In this document: piece after piece, positions 1 through 12,415 of the stretch
How positions within the stretch are numbered: the first letter of the stretch is position 1
How the letters are laid out: each line of letters begins with the position of its first letter
DNA from: Pyropia yezoensis
Taxonomy: Eukaryota > Rhodophyta > Bangiophyceae > Bangiales > Bangiaceae
Direction: 5' to 3'
Assembly (NCBI GenBank): GCA_009829735.1
Contig: CM020618.1
Span: forward strand, 16,415,346 to 16,479,345
DNA length: 64,000 nucleotides
Translations under genes and position numbers: made by a program
Notes under the pieces: generated by a model
The model's input: only the letters and a program-made list of their open reading frames with translations
What the model was told of the DNA's origin: nothing
The model's database searches: none

Positions 1-1707
1 CCCGCTGCCCAGCAGCGGCTCATCTACCGGGGGCACGTGCTAAAGGATGCCCAAACACTTGGGGAGGTCAAGGAGGCCAAGGGCCTGGAAGATGGCCATA
101 CTATGCACTTGGTGCGGGGGGTGGCACCCAAGCCTGCGGCCGGCGCGTCGTCGGCGGCTGCGCCGGCTGCTGCGGCTGCGCCTACATCGGCAGCGGCACG
201 GGGATCGGGGGCTGCGGCAGGCGGGCGGCCGGCGGCTCAGCCAGCAGCGGGTGCGCCCCCACCCGGGGGAATGGCCGATCCGTTTGGGTTGCTGGGCACT
301 GGTGGCTTTAGCGGTGGCGGCTTTGGAGCACCCGCAGGAGGGGCTGCCGGCGGCATGCCCGGCGCGGGCGGCCAGATGCCATCCAACATGGCGGACATGC
401 AGCGGCAGATGATGCAGAACCCCGGAGCGATGCAGCAAATGATGAACAGCCCGATGATGCAGAGCCTGCTGGAGAACCCCGAACTCCTGCGCACTCTAAT
501 GATGGCCAACCCGCAGGTGCGGGAGCTGATGGAGCGCAACCCGGAGCTCGCGGGCGTTCTCAACGACCCCGCCACGATGCGGCAAACGATGCAGGCGGCG
601 CGTAACCCAGACCTGATGAACGAAATGGTTCGCAACACGGACCGCCAAATGGCCAACATTGAGGCCATGCCTGGTGGCTTTGATGCCCTGCGGCGTATGT
701 ACGAAAATGTTCAGGCTCCTCTGATGGACGCCACCGCTGGAGGGGTGGGTGGCCAGCCACCAGCGGGGACCCAGGGCACTGGCGAAGGGGCTGGAGGGAC
801 AGCTGCCGGCACTGGTGGCGGTGACGGGAACGACGCCTCAGACGCGCCGATGCCCAACCCATGGGGTGCTGCGGGTGCGGGTACGCGCGGCATGCCGGCG
901 GGCGGGGGCGGAATGCCTCCGATGGGCGGCGGCGGCGGTGGTGGTGGCGCGCTGGACCCCGCGACGCTGATGAACGCCATGGCTGCTGCGGGTGGGGGTG
1001 ACCCGGCTGCCGGCGCTTGGCCCGGCATGCCTGGGATTGCTCCTGGCGGGATGCCGGGTATGGGTCAGATGGACCCGGCGCAGGTGGCGGCCATGATGGA
1101 GAACCCGATGGTGCAGCAGGCGATGGAGCAGTTTGCCTCCAACCCCGAGATGATGCAGTCGATGATGGCTAGCAACCCGATGCTGCAGGCGATGGCGTCA
1201 CAAAACCCGCAGGTGATGGAGGCAATGAGGAACCCCGCGCTGATGCGGCAGCTCATGAACCCCGATACTCTCCGGTCTATGGCGCACCTGCAACAGCTGA
1301 CGTCAGCGATGCAGGGCGGCGCTGGTGGCGCGCCGGGGACAGGTGGCGGGACCGCAACGGGCGCCGCGGCGCCGGGCGCACCAGCTGCTCGCGCCGGTGG
1401 TCCTGCTGGTGGCCCCGGGGGGGGGCCGCAAGACATGGCCGCGCTGATGAACCTGCTCGGCGGTATGGGCGTCAATGGCGGCGGCTTTGGCGGCGCCCCA
1501 GGCGCCGGTGGCTTGGGCGCCCCTGCTGGTCCTAACATGGCGACCATGACACAAGAACAGTTGGAAGATCACTTCCGGACGCAGCTTGGGCAGCTACGGG
1601 ATATGGGCTTTTTGGACACCCAGATGTGCGTTAACGCGCTGCGCGCGACGGGAGGCAACGTCAACGCGGCCGTGGAGCGCCTCTTGAGCCAATTTGGGGA
1701 CAACTGA
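1..1707 (+). CDS. DSK2: Ubiquilin/Dsk2-type ubiquitin receptor, 5' end outside the window
   Basis: This is a shuttle factor that carries ubiquitylated clients to the proteasome and holds aggregation-prone proteins in the cytosol and nucleus. The reading frame is open from base 1, so the start codon lies to the left. The first ~41 residues (including [17 protein letters not shown]) are the C-terminal half of a ubiquitin-like domain. Two Met/Asn-Pro-rich STI1 regions follow: residues ~130-240 with repeated QNPxxM/ENPEL motifs, and ~350-440 with SNPEMM, SNPML and QNPQVM. A UBA domain closes the protein (~515-568, with DMGFLD and the VNAAVERLL helix). The UBL-STI1-STI1-UBA order is diagnostic of ubiquilin. 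The linkers are unusually Ala/Gly-rich, like the neighbouring genes. It ends with TGA at 1705 and converges on the next gene. No intron is needed in the visible part. Confidence 0.93.
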   Translation, partial: PAAQQRLIYRGHVLKDAQTLGEVKEAKGLEDGHTMHLVRGVAPKPAAGASSAAAPAAAAAPTSAAARGSGAAAGGRPAAQPAAGAPPPGGMADPFGLLGTGGFSGGGFGAPAGGAAGGMPGAGGQMPSNMADMQRQMMQNPGAMQQMMNSPMMQSLLENPELLRTLMMANPQVRELMERNPELAGVLNDPATMRQTMQAARNPDLMNEMVRNTDRQMANIEAMPGGFDALRRMYENVQAPLMDATAGGVGGQPPAGTQGTGEGAGGTAAGTGGGDGNDASDAPMPNPWGAAGAGTRGMPAGGGGMPPMGGGGGGGGALDPATLMNAMAAAGGGDPAAGAWPGMPGIAPGGMPGMGQMDPAQVAAMMENPMVQQAMEQFASNPEMMQSMMASNPMLQAMASQNPQVMEAMRNPALMRQLMNPDTLRSMAHLQQLTSAMQGGAGGAPGTGGGTATGAAAPGAPAARAGGPAGGPGGGPQDMAALMNLLGGMGVNGGGFGGAPGAGGLGAPAGPNMATMTQEQLEDHFRTQLGQLRDMGFLDTQMCVNALRATGGNVNAAVERLLSQFGDN

Positions 1708-2437
1708 GGCGCTGCACGAGCATTCTGACAATGGTCACTCATGCGTGTGAGGCTTCGGCGCTTTTCGTTGTCGGAGGCAAGCGCTACCGCTTAGGCCGCG
1801 CCTGGGGCCTCCGGTGGGTGGACCCGTCCTCCGCGGACATGTGCGCTGTCTCCGTGGCCTGAACGTGGGTGCTTCTGCGCGAAGGCTCCCATTAATAGTT
1901 TCGGGGTCGTGCCTGGTGCTTTTGTTGTTGGTTCCACTCGTCTGGTAGCCCTCGAGCCTCTGTTGATTTGCCGCATGGTTGTCTTCTGTGTATGTGTGTA
2001 CCTGTGTGCGTGCGTGCGTTTTTTTTTTTTCTTGCCTTCAGGTCCTGGACGTGTCGTACGGCTGAGTGGCGCCCAGCGTACTGGGCGGCTCCCAGCTGTT
2101 GGCACGGCCATGGGCCATGTGTGGATGTGAGAGTGCGCGTGTGTGGGGGCTTGTTCCATAGTGCGCTTTCTCTTCTCCGCCTTGTTCCGTGCCGTCGGAC
2201 CGCCTGTTTGGACGCGCCTTGGAGTCCCTGCGCTGCGCGGTCTTGCGTGTGCGCTGCCTTTGCCTGTCCAGCTATTTTTTGTTTTACGTTTTTTTTTTTC
2301 GTGTTTGTTAACACTACCGACGATCAGGTCTGCCTTGCGGGCGGAATGGCAGCCATGGAGGGAAGACTTGAGACGACCTTCAGTAGGCGTCCGCCGTCCC
2401 AGCGTTTCCGCCTGCCACCCCGCCGCGCCCCCCCCCC
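1708..2437. other. Convergent 3' intergenic region
   Basis: This lies between the ubiquilin stop and the S4-protein stop and probably holds both 3' UTRs. It contains a GT/GC-rich simple repeat around 1987-2018 followed by a T run (about 2019-2030), and a second T run near 2290-2300. No coding signal or RNA gene was recognised. Confidence 0.6.
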
Positions 2438-3577
2438 TCACAAAAAGCGCGTCATGGCGACGCGGTGGCGGCCCTTGGCTGTCGTCGCCACCTCCCCAAT
2501 CTCCAGCCGCCCCCGCCCCCGGAAGGTGACAATGTCCCCCCCCCGGAGAGCCTTGCTCGCGCTCCCCACCTCCCGCCAATTGACAAGGACGTCCCCCCCC
2601 TTGACAGCCGCGGCCATCTTGGAGCGGGACACCCCGAAGCCCGCCGACGCAACCGCGTCGAGGCGCATCGACGCCTCGACGGTGGTGAGCTCCTTGACGG
2701 TGGGGGGGCGGACGGCCAGGTCGGCAAGCGGGATGCGCGTCACCGTCACCTTGACGGTCCGCACCGACGTGAGCAGCGCACAAACCGCGTCGGCCACGTC
2801 GGGAGTGACCAGCAGCTGGGCGCCCGTCTCGCCCTGCACGAGGATGTCCCCCACCTTGGAGCGGTCCAGGCCGACACCCAGGACGGCGCCGAGAAAGTCA
2901 CGGTGGCTGGCCTTGTCAAACAGAAAGGCGCCGCGCACCTCCAGCGCCGTCACCGCGTTGTCCGTGTCGGGCAGCACGGGGCCGGGGGGGTCCGCGCCCG
3001 CGCCGGCGGCGGCGGCAGCCCCCGCCTGGCCGTCGTCCCCTTCGACGGGCTCCCCCACCGTCTCGGCGCGTGCAAAGGCGAGCACTCGCCGCTCTGCGGT
3101 GGGCGCCCCGCCCAGGGAGCCAACGACCAGGTCCGCGACGGGCGCGAACGCCGCGACGAGCGCGGCGCGGTCGGGGGGGGCGACGAAAAAGTCCGACACG
3201 GTCGTCTCCCAGGTGGTCAGCGCCCGCTCCGCCAGCCGCACCGCCTTGTCCGCCAGCGCCCGGTCGACGCCGCCGCCCGTGGCGGTCTTGAGCACCTCCT
3301 CCCGCGGGAGGTCGGACGCCGCCGCGCAGGTGGGGGGGGGGGGGGGGATGGGCGACCACGCCGACGGCCGCCGTCCGTCGGGGGGGGGAATGGGGGGGGG
3401 AATGGGGGGGGGGGGGGCCAAAGGGGGGTGCGCCAGCCGCCGATGGCCAGGCGCCGCGGCGGCAGCGGCGGCGGCGGCGGCGGCAGCCGCGGGCCGCCCC
3501 AGCCGCAACGAGCAGCCGCGAAAGGGGGAGGCGAGGCAGAGGCGGCGGCCGAGGGTGGGCGCCGCACAAAACGCCAT
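2438..3577 (-). CDS. Photosystem II S4 domain protein (plastid-targeted RNA-binding protein)
   Basis: This is the S4-type RNA-binding protein shared by cyanobacteria and plastid-bearing eukaryotes (TIGR03069-like family, related to bacterial YlmH). The start chosen, the ATG at 3577, gives 379 aa. It opens with MAFCAAPTLGRRLCLASPF and an Arg/Ala/Pro-rich stretch to ~80, as expected of a plastid transit peptide. The mature part contains HRDFLGAVLGVGLDRSKVGD and then the S4 fold, with EASMRLDAVASAGFGVSRSK, a GDVLVNW strand and GRGRLEIGE. It ends in RVAMTRFL, the typical family terminus. Upstream in-frame sequence exists but lacks conserved character. G runs at 3331-3345 and 3380-3415 encode a Pro-rich linker and are places where sequencing error could shift the frame, though the ORF is intact here. 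The role in photosystem II is named from the family, not shown by this sequence. Confidence 0.88.
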   Translation of the reverse strand: MAFCAAPTLGRRLCLASPFRGCSLRLGRPAAAAAAAAAAAAAPGHRRLAHPPLAPPPPIPPPIPPPDGRRPSAWSPIPPPPPTCAAASDLPREEVLKTATGGGVDRALADKAVRLAERALTTWETTVSDFFVAPPDRAALVAAFAPVADLVVGSLGGAPTAERRVLAFARAETVGEPVEGDDGQAGAAAAAGAGADPPGPVLPDTDNAVTALEVRGAFLFDKASHRDFLGAVLGVGLDRSKVGDILVQGETGAQLLVTPDVADAVCALLTSVRTVKVTVTRIPLADLAVRPPTVKELTTVEASMRLDAVASAGFGVSRSKMAAAVKGGDVLVNWREVGSASKALRGGDIVTFRGRGRLEIGEVATTAKGRHRVAMTRFL

Positions 3578-4294
3578 GGCCGCAGACCGGTCACGCGCAG
3601 TGGTCGGAAGCGCTCGTGGCCGTCGCGGGAGGTAAAAAACAAAAGCCGGGGTGGGCCGCGTGTGGGGTACACTGACAAAGCACCGCAGTGGCAAAAGACA
3701 AACGTGAGTCTGGGTGGAAACAAATAAAAGAAAACAGGCGGACGTACGTAGGGATGGCGGCATCGGGGTGTTGGAGGGAGGGTGGCATGTGGGACCGTAG
3801 CGTCCGGAGGTTGCCACGTGGCGACATGAGAGAAAACGGGGAAACATGCATTTTCGAGACAAAACTCTGTGGTTGCACATCGGGAACTAGTATGCATTTG
3901 TGGGTATTCTTTTGGAAAAACGTTCGCTGGAATTTTATACGCTGAACTTACTTTCTGTCAGCAACGGTTGTGATTGTTTCCGGTGCTACTTGTGTGGTGG
4001 CCTCGCTCAAACGAAGCGCCCAGGCCACCCCCTCCTGCAGTGCCCGCGCGCAGCGCCCGCGGCGCCACTGCCCTCCCTGCGCGTTGCCCCTCGCCCGCTG
4101 AAGTCAAGTGGCTTGGTGTGGCGTGGCGTGGCTTGCCCGCGCTTGCTCCCGACGCCGCGGCGGGGCCGACGCCGCCGCGGGCGCGTCGCGTCCCGCGGTG
4201 CGGGCGACTTGCCGCTCTTTCCCCTGCACCCCTCCACCCCCCTTCTGGCCGCCCCCCCCCCCCCCCCCCCCTGCCTCTGCCACGAGCCGCCCCC
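3578..4294. other. Divergent promoter region between S4 protein and TRAPPC10
   Basis: The two genes are transcribed away from each other, so this 717-bp interval should hold both 5' UTRs and promoters. Its central part (about 3700-3980) is less GC-rich than its surroundings. I see no TATA element I would defend. A run of about 20 C at 4253-4271 lies just before the TRAPPC10 start. Confidence 0.5.
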
Positions 4295-7200
4295 ATGGCG
4301 GGTGGTGGCGGCGGAGGCGGTGGTGGCGGGCGCGGCGCCGCCAGTGCCGCCCGGGGTGGCGGCGGCAGCCCCGCGGCGACGGCTGTGGCGGCGGTGTCGG
4401 CGTCGCCCATCACCACCGCCTCTGCCGGCGCTGCTGCTGCTGCCCGTGGGGGTGCCCCCGTCAGCGCTGGGGAGGGTGGCGGCGGCGGTGGCGGCGGTGG
4501 CGGCGGCGGCAGCGGCGGCAGCAGCTGCGGCAGCGGCGGTGGCGGAGGTGGTGGGGGTGGCGGCGGCCAGCCGGCACCCCCTCCCCTCCCTCTCTCTGTT
4601 GGGGCGTCGGCGCCACCGCCGCCACCCTGGGAGGTGGGCGACGGCATTGTCGACGGCCTCGCCGTCCGGATTGTGGACCCCGCCTACGTGTGGCCGGCGC
4701 TGCGGCTGGGCCGCCACGTCGCGTTAGGGCGGCTCGAGTGGTCCATCCCGACGCCTGCGGCGCTGGCGGCGGCCGCGGCGGCGGCCGGGGGGGGTGGCGC
4801 CGCTGGCGCCGCCGGCGCGGGGGGTGGGACGGGGGGGGGGGGCGGGGGGGGCGCCGGCCTGCTGTCGACGTCTGCGTCGATCGCTGGGGGTGGGGGCGCC
4901 GGCGGTGGGGGGGGTGGCGCCGCCGGTGCGGCCAGCGGGGCAGGCGGTGGGGTGGGCGCCGGCGGTGGGGTCGGCGGCGGCGGCCGCGGCGACGCGGCCG
5001 CCGGCGACGGGGCCACCCACCGGGACTCCTCCACCGGCGCCGTTGCCATCTTTGTACGCTCCACCGAGGACGATGGGTGGGAGGCGGCGGCGGCGGCGCT
5101 GCCCCAGCGCTACCGCCGCGCGTACGTGCACGTGTACGTGGTGGCGCTGGCCGACCTGGACGGGTCAGGGCGGGAGAGCGCCTCCCGCTGGGCCCGCCTC
5201 CGCACTTTTGTCGACGGCTGCCGCGCGGCGCGGCTGGAGTACCTGGTGCCGTACGTGGCGTTGCCGGTCGGCGCGGGGGCGGACACGGCGGCGTTCAAGG
5301 CGCAGCGCAAGGCGCTGGAGCGGCTGCGCGTCGAGGTGAATGGCGCGCGCGCGGGAGCGGCACGCGAGCGGGTGCTGCGGCTGCCGCTGGGGGGGGTGGA
5401 CGAGCCGCTCGCGTCGCCGCCGGGGGGAGACGCCCCCGCGGGTGGGAGGCCCGCGGGCGGGGGTGCTGGGGGGAGGGGCGCTCCGGCGCCACTGCCCGCC
5501 GACGCGGCAGCCGGCACGGTTACTCTCGGGTATGGGGAGCTCCTCGGCCGCCTCCGTGAGTGCGTGTGCGAGGCGGCGCAAGCGCGGCTAGTCGCGTACG
5601 AGACCGAGGTGGCCCGCGCCGCCGCCGCCCGGGGGCTGTCGGGCTGGTCCTACACGGCCTTTTTCGCCACCGTCGAGGCGCTGGCGTTTGTGTATGGGCA
5701 GCTGGCGCGACCAGACCTGGCGCTCCGTCGGTACGACGAGCTCTCCGCCCTCGCCGCGGAGCGGGACGAGCGGGGTACACTCGGCTTTGGTGGCCGCGAC
5801 GTGGGCGACGACGCCGCCCCCGGGGTGATTGACCCGCTGGCTAAGGGCGGCCGTGCCCGCCTCGTCGCTGGCTGCATTACCGAGCTGGACCTCCGCTCCT
5901 ACACCTTTGCACGGCAGACGGGACTGCTGCTTGCGGAACGCAAGTACGCCGAGGTGGCCGAGCGTGGGCTCAAGTTCATCACGGCGGTCAGCCGGCGGGC
6001 GTCAGAGGAGATCGCGGGGGGGGTGCTGGAGCGGGTCTCTCCCGAGCCGGGGCGGGCGGGCTCATCCCACCGTCACCCCGACTCGGCGGCGCCGTTTGGT
6101 GGCGGGGACGACGACGGCGACGGTGGCGGTGGCGGCGGCGGCGGCGGTGGCGTGGGTGGTAATGGTGGTGGCCGCGCGGAGGCTGTCGGCAGTGTCGTCA
6201 GCGGGGGAGGGGCTGGGGATAGGGTTGGTGCTAGTGGCAGTGACGCCCCCGTTGTGGTCGGCGGTAGTAGCGCCGACGACGGGGCCCCAGCGCTGCGGCG
6301 CGGGGATGACAGCGGTGACGGCAGCGGCAGCGGCGACAGCAACGATGGGATCATCTACCCGGAGTCGGCCAGCGATGATGAGGGGCCGGGGGCGGCGAGT
6401 GGCGTTAGGCGTGGTGCTGGGGCCGGGTCTAGGGCAGGGGCACGGGCTGGTGGCGGCGGCGGTGGAGGCGGCGGCGGCGGCGGCGATCGTGGCATCGGCC
6501 GGATGTCCCTCCCCGTCGAGGCTGTTGGAGAGCTGGACTCCCCCCTCTCCCCGCCCTCCCTGTCCACCTTCTCCCGTGCCCGTCGCGGCGTGCGCCTTTC
6601 CCCCGTCTTTCGGGATGCGTGGGTCTTTTCCGCGGCTCGCGCGCTTGCCACGGTGCTCGCGCCCGCCATCCCCACCAACGCGGCCGCTCTGTCCATCTCG
6701 GCGCAGCTGCCGTCGGCGCGTGAGCGTCACACCGCCCGCCTCATTGCGGGCTTCCACGTACACGCGCTCAAGGCGTTCGCGGCGCTCGCCCATCATGCTC
6801 TACCGGGGGCGCTGTGGGCCACCTCGGCCGCCGATGGGCCCATCAATGAGGCGGCGGCCGTAGCGGCACGGGCGGCGAGCGACCCGACGTTACGGGGCTC
6901 TCTTGCGTCGCCCGCCGCCGCCACTGAGCTGTTTGCCGACATGGCATACGCAGCCGCCACCCTTTACGAGATGGGGGGCCGCCCGCGGGGGGCAGCTGCC
7001 CTTGATGGCGACGCGGGCGCGATGCGGTTGCGGAATGGCAACTTGGTCGAAGCCGAGCGTCTGCTGTCAGCCCAGTGCTCGCGCTTCTTTGCCGACCACG
7101 GGTGGGACCAGCTGCACCAGCGACGACGAGTGGAGCTGGGGAGTGCGGAGAAGGCGCTCCACCGCGTGCAAGAGTACTTGGTGTCGTGCCTGGCCATGCT

Positions 7201-10200
7201 AATGATGACGCGCCGGTCACGGCGACTGGTCACCGACGTCGATCGGGAGCCTGCCAGCGCGGGGGGGGCCGGCGGCGCTGGGGCGGGACGTCGCACCGCA
7301 GGCGTGGGCAGCGGTGTCGGCGGCGGTGACAGCGGCGCTGCGGCCGCCAGCAACGGCGCACCATCAGCCGGGAGCAGCTTAGCATCCGACGGTCGTGCTG
7401 GGGGCAGTGGCGACAGCGAGTTCAGCACCGACAGCGCCGCTGGGGCGGCGGGAGCGGCGGCGGGAGGCGGGGCCATTGGAGGCACCAACATTGACGTGGC
7501 CGAGGCGGCCGATGCCGGCGAGGCGCTGCCCCGCCCGGCCGAGTCAGACGATGAGGAAACGGCCGCGGCGGCGGTCGCCACGCCCGCGGACACCTCCAAC
7601 GCTGCCCGCTGGGCGGCCGACGCAGCAGCAGCCGCTGCACAGCTTCCCCGCGTGACAAAGTACCGGCTTGAAAAGCTCTTTCGAGTGTCTGTCACCCGCG
7701 GATCCCCCGTGTGGCTCGAGGGCGACGCCGCAGAAGCGACGGTGCTCGTTGAGAGCGACATCCCGACCGTCATTCATCTCGACTCGGTGATGCTCGAGCT
7801 CCGCGCCTCGCCCGAGCTCCGCGCCACCGGTGCTGGAAGCGCGTCCGCGGCTGCGTCTCCGCAGACAGCGGACGAGGGTGTTGGAGGGGGCGCCTCTACC
7901 GCATCGAGCGATGCCATTGTGGCGGCTGTGGCGCGGGTGTGGGTGGCTGACTGCCCCGCGGGTGCTGGCGGCGAAGCTGGAGCTGCCAACGTGGCGGCCG
8001 CCGACCCGCAGTTCACCCCTTCGCCACTGCCACGGGCGGTGCAGCTTGTCAGCGACGGCCCCGTGGATGTGGCAGCGGGGATCACCAGAGTGCGAGTGCG
8101 TGCCGGCGCACTTCCCCGGTCTGGTCGTCTGTATGTCGCGCTGGTGGCCCTCTTTTTGGGGAACCTCAAGATTGTGCAGGCCGCCCCCGAGCCGGTCGTG
8201 CCGCCCGCGCCGGCCAGCAGCCGCGCCAGCCGGTCGTCGTCGGCCTCGTCGGCTGCAGCGGCAGCCGCGGCCACGGCTGTGGCGGCGGCGGCGGCAGCGA
8301 CCACGCGGCCGTTTCCGGCCTTCTTTGTAGCCCCCCGCCCCGAGGCGGCCGCGGTGTCGCTGTCGACGCCCGCACCGCTGTTCCACCTCCCTTTTGGGCG
8401 TCAGTTTGTGGAATTGACGCTCTCTGCGGGGCCGTATGGGGTAGCGGCGGGTGCGCGCCTGCGGCTGGTGCTGACCCTTCCGCAGGGGGGTGGGACGGTA
8501 GGGTCTGACACGTCAGTGCGGTTGGTTGACACAGCCACCGAGGGGGCGACAGTAGCAGATGCCGATGGCGACTGCGCCGTTGTTCATGGCTCTGGCTCTT
8601 CTGCAGGCGCCGACGCACCAAGGCCGCCTTTTCCCCCACTGCTGCCCGTGTCTGTGGTAGACCTGCCGGCCTCGGCTGCGAGCCCCGCGGGCTATTCTGC
8701 TGGGGAGGCAATGCTGCCGACTGCGCTGCCGCCTGGCAGCGTGGTGACCCTCCGCGTGGCCTTGGCGGTTGCGAGGCCGCTGCCGCCCGTTCCTGCTTTG
8801 CGCGGCGACGCGGCGCGGGCCGCGGGTGACCTCGACGCCCCTGGCTCCGAGGTGATCCTCCGCGTGGCCGCGTCGGTGACTGAGGCCACAGGCGCTGACA
8901 CGGGCGGCGACGTTGACGCGGCCACTGACGCTCTCCCCCCCGTTGCGGGGCCGCCCACCGCCAGCCGTCGCCCCGGCGGGCCGCCGCCGTTGCCACCGGC
9001 AATCCTCCCCCCCCGGCGGTATTTGTGCGGCGCGCAGGCGGTGCTGGCCCTCCACCCCGCCCTCGACGTGTACGCACGGGTGGAGCGGCTGGCGGCTGGC
9101 GTTGCCCCCGACTCGGACGCCCGAGCGGTGGTGGTTGTGGCGGTCCGTGCGCGCGCCGCCGCGTCGGGCGCGCAGGTGCGCTGCCTCCGCCTGCGCCTGC
9201 CACCGTGGCTGGACGTGGGCACAGAGGCTGGGGGCGCCGAGGCGGCCGCCGCGGGGGCGCTGCTGCCAGCGCGCCTGGCGCCGGCGGGCATCTTTGTCGC
9301 CACCTTTGACGTGCGCCTTCGGCGGCCGCCCGTACTTGCGGCCGACGGGGCGGCCGACGGGGGGTCCTCTCTGGGCTTTGGTCTGCCTCCCAACAGGGGG
9401 GGGGGGCTCACAACCAGCCTGCCTGACGGGGAGCCACTGCCGGCGGGGAGGGGGGGACTGGGGGTGGGCGTTGCCCCAACCACGGGTGGCCGGGCTGCCG
9501 ACCTCCCCCCCGGGGCAACCCCATTCCCCGTGTACCGTCGGCGGAGTGCACAGCAGCTGCCAGCAGGCTCATCGGCTGACGGGCTGTTGGGGGAGGAGGA
9601 GGCGGGCGAGTCCGCCGACGGCCTCGGCGCATATGGGAGCCACGGCCCGGGGGGGGGCTCCCCGGCGGACATTTTGCTGTCGGCTTCCTCCCCTCCTACG
9701 GGAGGGGCTGGCGGCCCTCCCTCCGGCGGCCGCTCGGCAGCTACTGTTGCGGCCGACGGTGCGGGCGGTGCGGGGGGCGGGCGCGGCGGGGGGCACGCCA
9801 ATGAGGCCCCCCCGCCCGGCTCGACCAGGCCAGACGCAGCCGGCAGGGGCGCCCGGCCGGCCGGCGACGGTGGGGACGACGGGGACCGCGGGCGGCCGCC
9901 CGTCTCGCACCGCGCGTCCAACTCGTTTGGCGGCTCTGAGCTGATTGACCTGTCGGCGCCGCCGCCCACCTCTGAGGTGGACCTGTCGGCGGGAGGCAGT
10001 GGGGAACGCGACGGCAGCGTCGCGGACGAGGGTGTTGACGGCGGCGGTGACAGGGGCCGTGGGGGTGGGGGGGGCGGGGGGCGCGATGGCGGCGCCGACG
10101 GCGACGGCGTCGACGACGGCGACGCGGGCGGGTCAGCGTCCAAGCGGTCGGGGAAGCTGCTGCTCGCCGGGGGGGGGCGGTACCCGCGGGGGGCGGCCGC

Positions 10201-10976
10201 GTCGGTCACCAACGTGGTGGTGCTCGGCACCCCCGAGGCGTCGTGGCGACGCCCCAGTGGGCCACGCGGCGGCCGAGACGGGGCGGCCGCCGCCGCCGCC
10301 GCCGCGCCGGCCACGGCGGCCGCCACCACCGGCGGCGGGGTGGGTGAGGAGGCCACCCCGCCGTCGGCGTCGGCGGCGGCGTCGGCGGCGGTGGCGACGC
10401 CTCCGTCCCCTCCCCCATCGTCCCCGCACCTTTCCGACGCAGAGCCCGACGGGGAGTGGCGGTGGCGTGAGCCCGGGCGGGAGCCCGACGATGCCACCGC
10501 CGTGTTGTCTGTGGAGCTCCGCCTGGCGGGCGTAGACGGCACGTCGGTGTTGCACCGGCTGGTCAATGTGGAGCGGCTGCGGCCGCAGCGCCGGCGGTAC
10601 CGCATCGAGGCGGTGGCGGTAGGGGCGGCCGCTGTCGCCGCCGCCCCGCCACCGCCGCCGACTGCCGCCGCCTCCCCTGATGCAGGGGTGGAGATGGCAG
10701 CTGCAGGCAGCGACGGTGGTGACGGGGCGGCCACGTGGGAAGACGGGGACGCCCCCCCCCCGCCCCCCCCGCCCCGGTGGCCCACCCCCGCCTCCATCCC
10801 CGGGCCGGTGGCGACGGAGGGCGTGCCCGTCACCCTCCGGTACCGGGTGTCCACCCTCCCCGTCGGTCCGTATGGCCCGCCCGGGCCGAGCGGCCCCGAG
10901 CTCCTCCACTACAACGTCCTCCCCGCCGCTTCGGGGGCGGCATCCCCTGGCAGCGGTGGCGGCGGCGGTGGCGGTT

Positions 10977-11024
<48 letters not shown>

Positions 11025-11407
11025 TCAGCGGCGGCGGTGGCGGCAGCGGCGGCGGCGCGGGCGACTGGCTGCTCGTCGGCCGCACCCGCGGCACGCTGCT
11101 GGTGGCCGACCACGCGCCGGCGGTGGTGGCGGTGGCGGCGCTGCCACGGGCGGCGGGGCGGCTGGGCCTCCCCCGCCTGCGGCTGCTCGACCGCCACGGC
11201 CGGGTGGTGCCCGGGGGGTGGGTGGAGGTGGCCCACCCGGCGGCGGCCGTCACCGTCCTCCCGCGGGGGCGGGTGGTGGCGGTGTGTGGGGTGCTGCCGC
11301 CGGCGCCATCGTCGCTCGCCGCGACGCTCGCGGGGCGGCGGCTGTTGCCAGACACCCTCACCCCGCTGCCGGCTGTGTTCACCTCAGATTCCTTCTTTGA
11401 ACCGTGA
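4295..11407 (+). CDS. TRAPPC10: TRAPPC10/Trs130-like subunit of the TRAPPII vesicle-tethering complex
   Basis: TRAPPII acts at the trans-Golgi as a tether and Rab exchange factor. The ATG at 4295 sits in a CCCCCATGG context and gives 2370 aa, about twice the ~1,250 aa of animal TRAPPC10. The N-terminal region begins near residue 115 (VDPAYVWPALRLG). Recognisable family blocks are GWSYTAFFATVEALAFVYGQ followed by ALRRYDELSAL (~445-485), ELDLRSYTFARQTGLLL (~528-545) and the helical block NLVEAERLL to RVQEYLVSCLAML (~912-968). The C-terminal third (PVTLRYRVSTLPVGPYG and after) is consistent with the family's C-terminal Ig-like region. The extra length is Gly, Ala and Pro/Ser low complexity, for example poly-Gly coded at 4305-4350, 4475-4565 and 10950-11045. 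No intron is needed. TRAPPC9 is less likely because the YDELSAL and LDLRSY blocks are TRAPPC10 hallmarks. Confidence 0.8.
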
Positions 11408-12159
11408 GGGGGGAGGAGGGGGGGGGGGGGGGTGGGGGGGGGGGGGGGGGGGGGGGTGGGGGTGGGTGGTGGGGGGGCGGGGTTGAGGGGGGTGTACGCG
11501 CGGGCGGCCGCAGCCAAGGGGCGTTGCTGCTCCGTGGTGGGGGAGCGGCGCCCCCCGCGACCACTGTCCGCGCGTGCGGGCGCCGCCGCCAACGGCCAGC
11601 CGCCCCCCACCCCCGACCGTGACCTCTATCTTTTTTTTTTTTTCCTCTCCCGATGCCGCTGTTGGTCCGCAGCGCAGCGCCGACGGCGGTGGCCAACCGT
11701 CTTCGTCGCGACCGTGACCCCGATGGGTGGGTGTCTGGACACCCCCCCTCCCCTGACCCTGTCCCCCTTCCCCATTGTACAAAAAAGAACAATGACAAGG
11801 CAAGCAAGAAGCCCGCAGGCGGTGCCGTCGGTGGCGTTTCGGTGAGACGGGCTCTTTCCGACTACGACACTGATGAGGGGTGAGGGTGCGATGGGCTGTC
11901 CATCCATCTGGCAGCGCCGGGCGGGGAGAGGGGGGAAGGGTAGGTACAGTATTACTAAAGCCTCCTTTAGGTCCTACGCCAGACCCGGTGCCGCGCGGCG
12001 GCCGCGTCCCTGTGGGCGGGGGAGCGCGCCCCACGGCGGCCACGTGGCCGTGACCGCCCCCCGCGTGGCCCGCCGGCCCATTCCGGTGCGCAACGTCTGG
12101 CCGCCCCCGAGCCAGTCCGTCTGTGGTTGGCGTCCCCTCGTACTCTATATCAACTGTGC

Positions 12160-12181
12160 TGTACAGTACTTGTACTGTACA
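12160..12181. repeat. Perfect inverted repeat, 10-bp arms, 2-bp spacer
   Basis: The left arm TGTACAGTAC (12160-12169) and the right arm GTACTGTACA (12172-12181) are exact reverse complements separated by TT. It lies in a locally AT-richer stretch about 750 bp past the TRAPPC10 stop. It could be a hairpin in a 3' UTR or a dimeric protein-binding site; nothing in the sequence decides between these. Confidence 0.7.
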
Positions 12182-12415
12182 CCTCGGGTTGGGTCGCGTA
12201 CTGTATACATATCTACGGTACGCGTCGTTGGTCTCGCCAAAGGGAAGGTCAAGTGGCAAGTGTCCGTGCAGGCGGGCTGTACATACAAAAGAAGAGGAAA
12301 AAGAGAGATCACGGTCACGACAAACACACACACACACACAAAAAAAAAAAAAAACGCTTCCGCTGCCCCGCGGCGGCCCCCGCCCTTGCGTCAGCAACCG
12401 CACCGCTGGGGAGCA

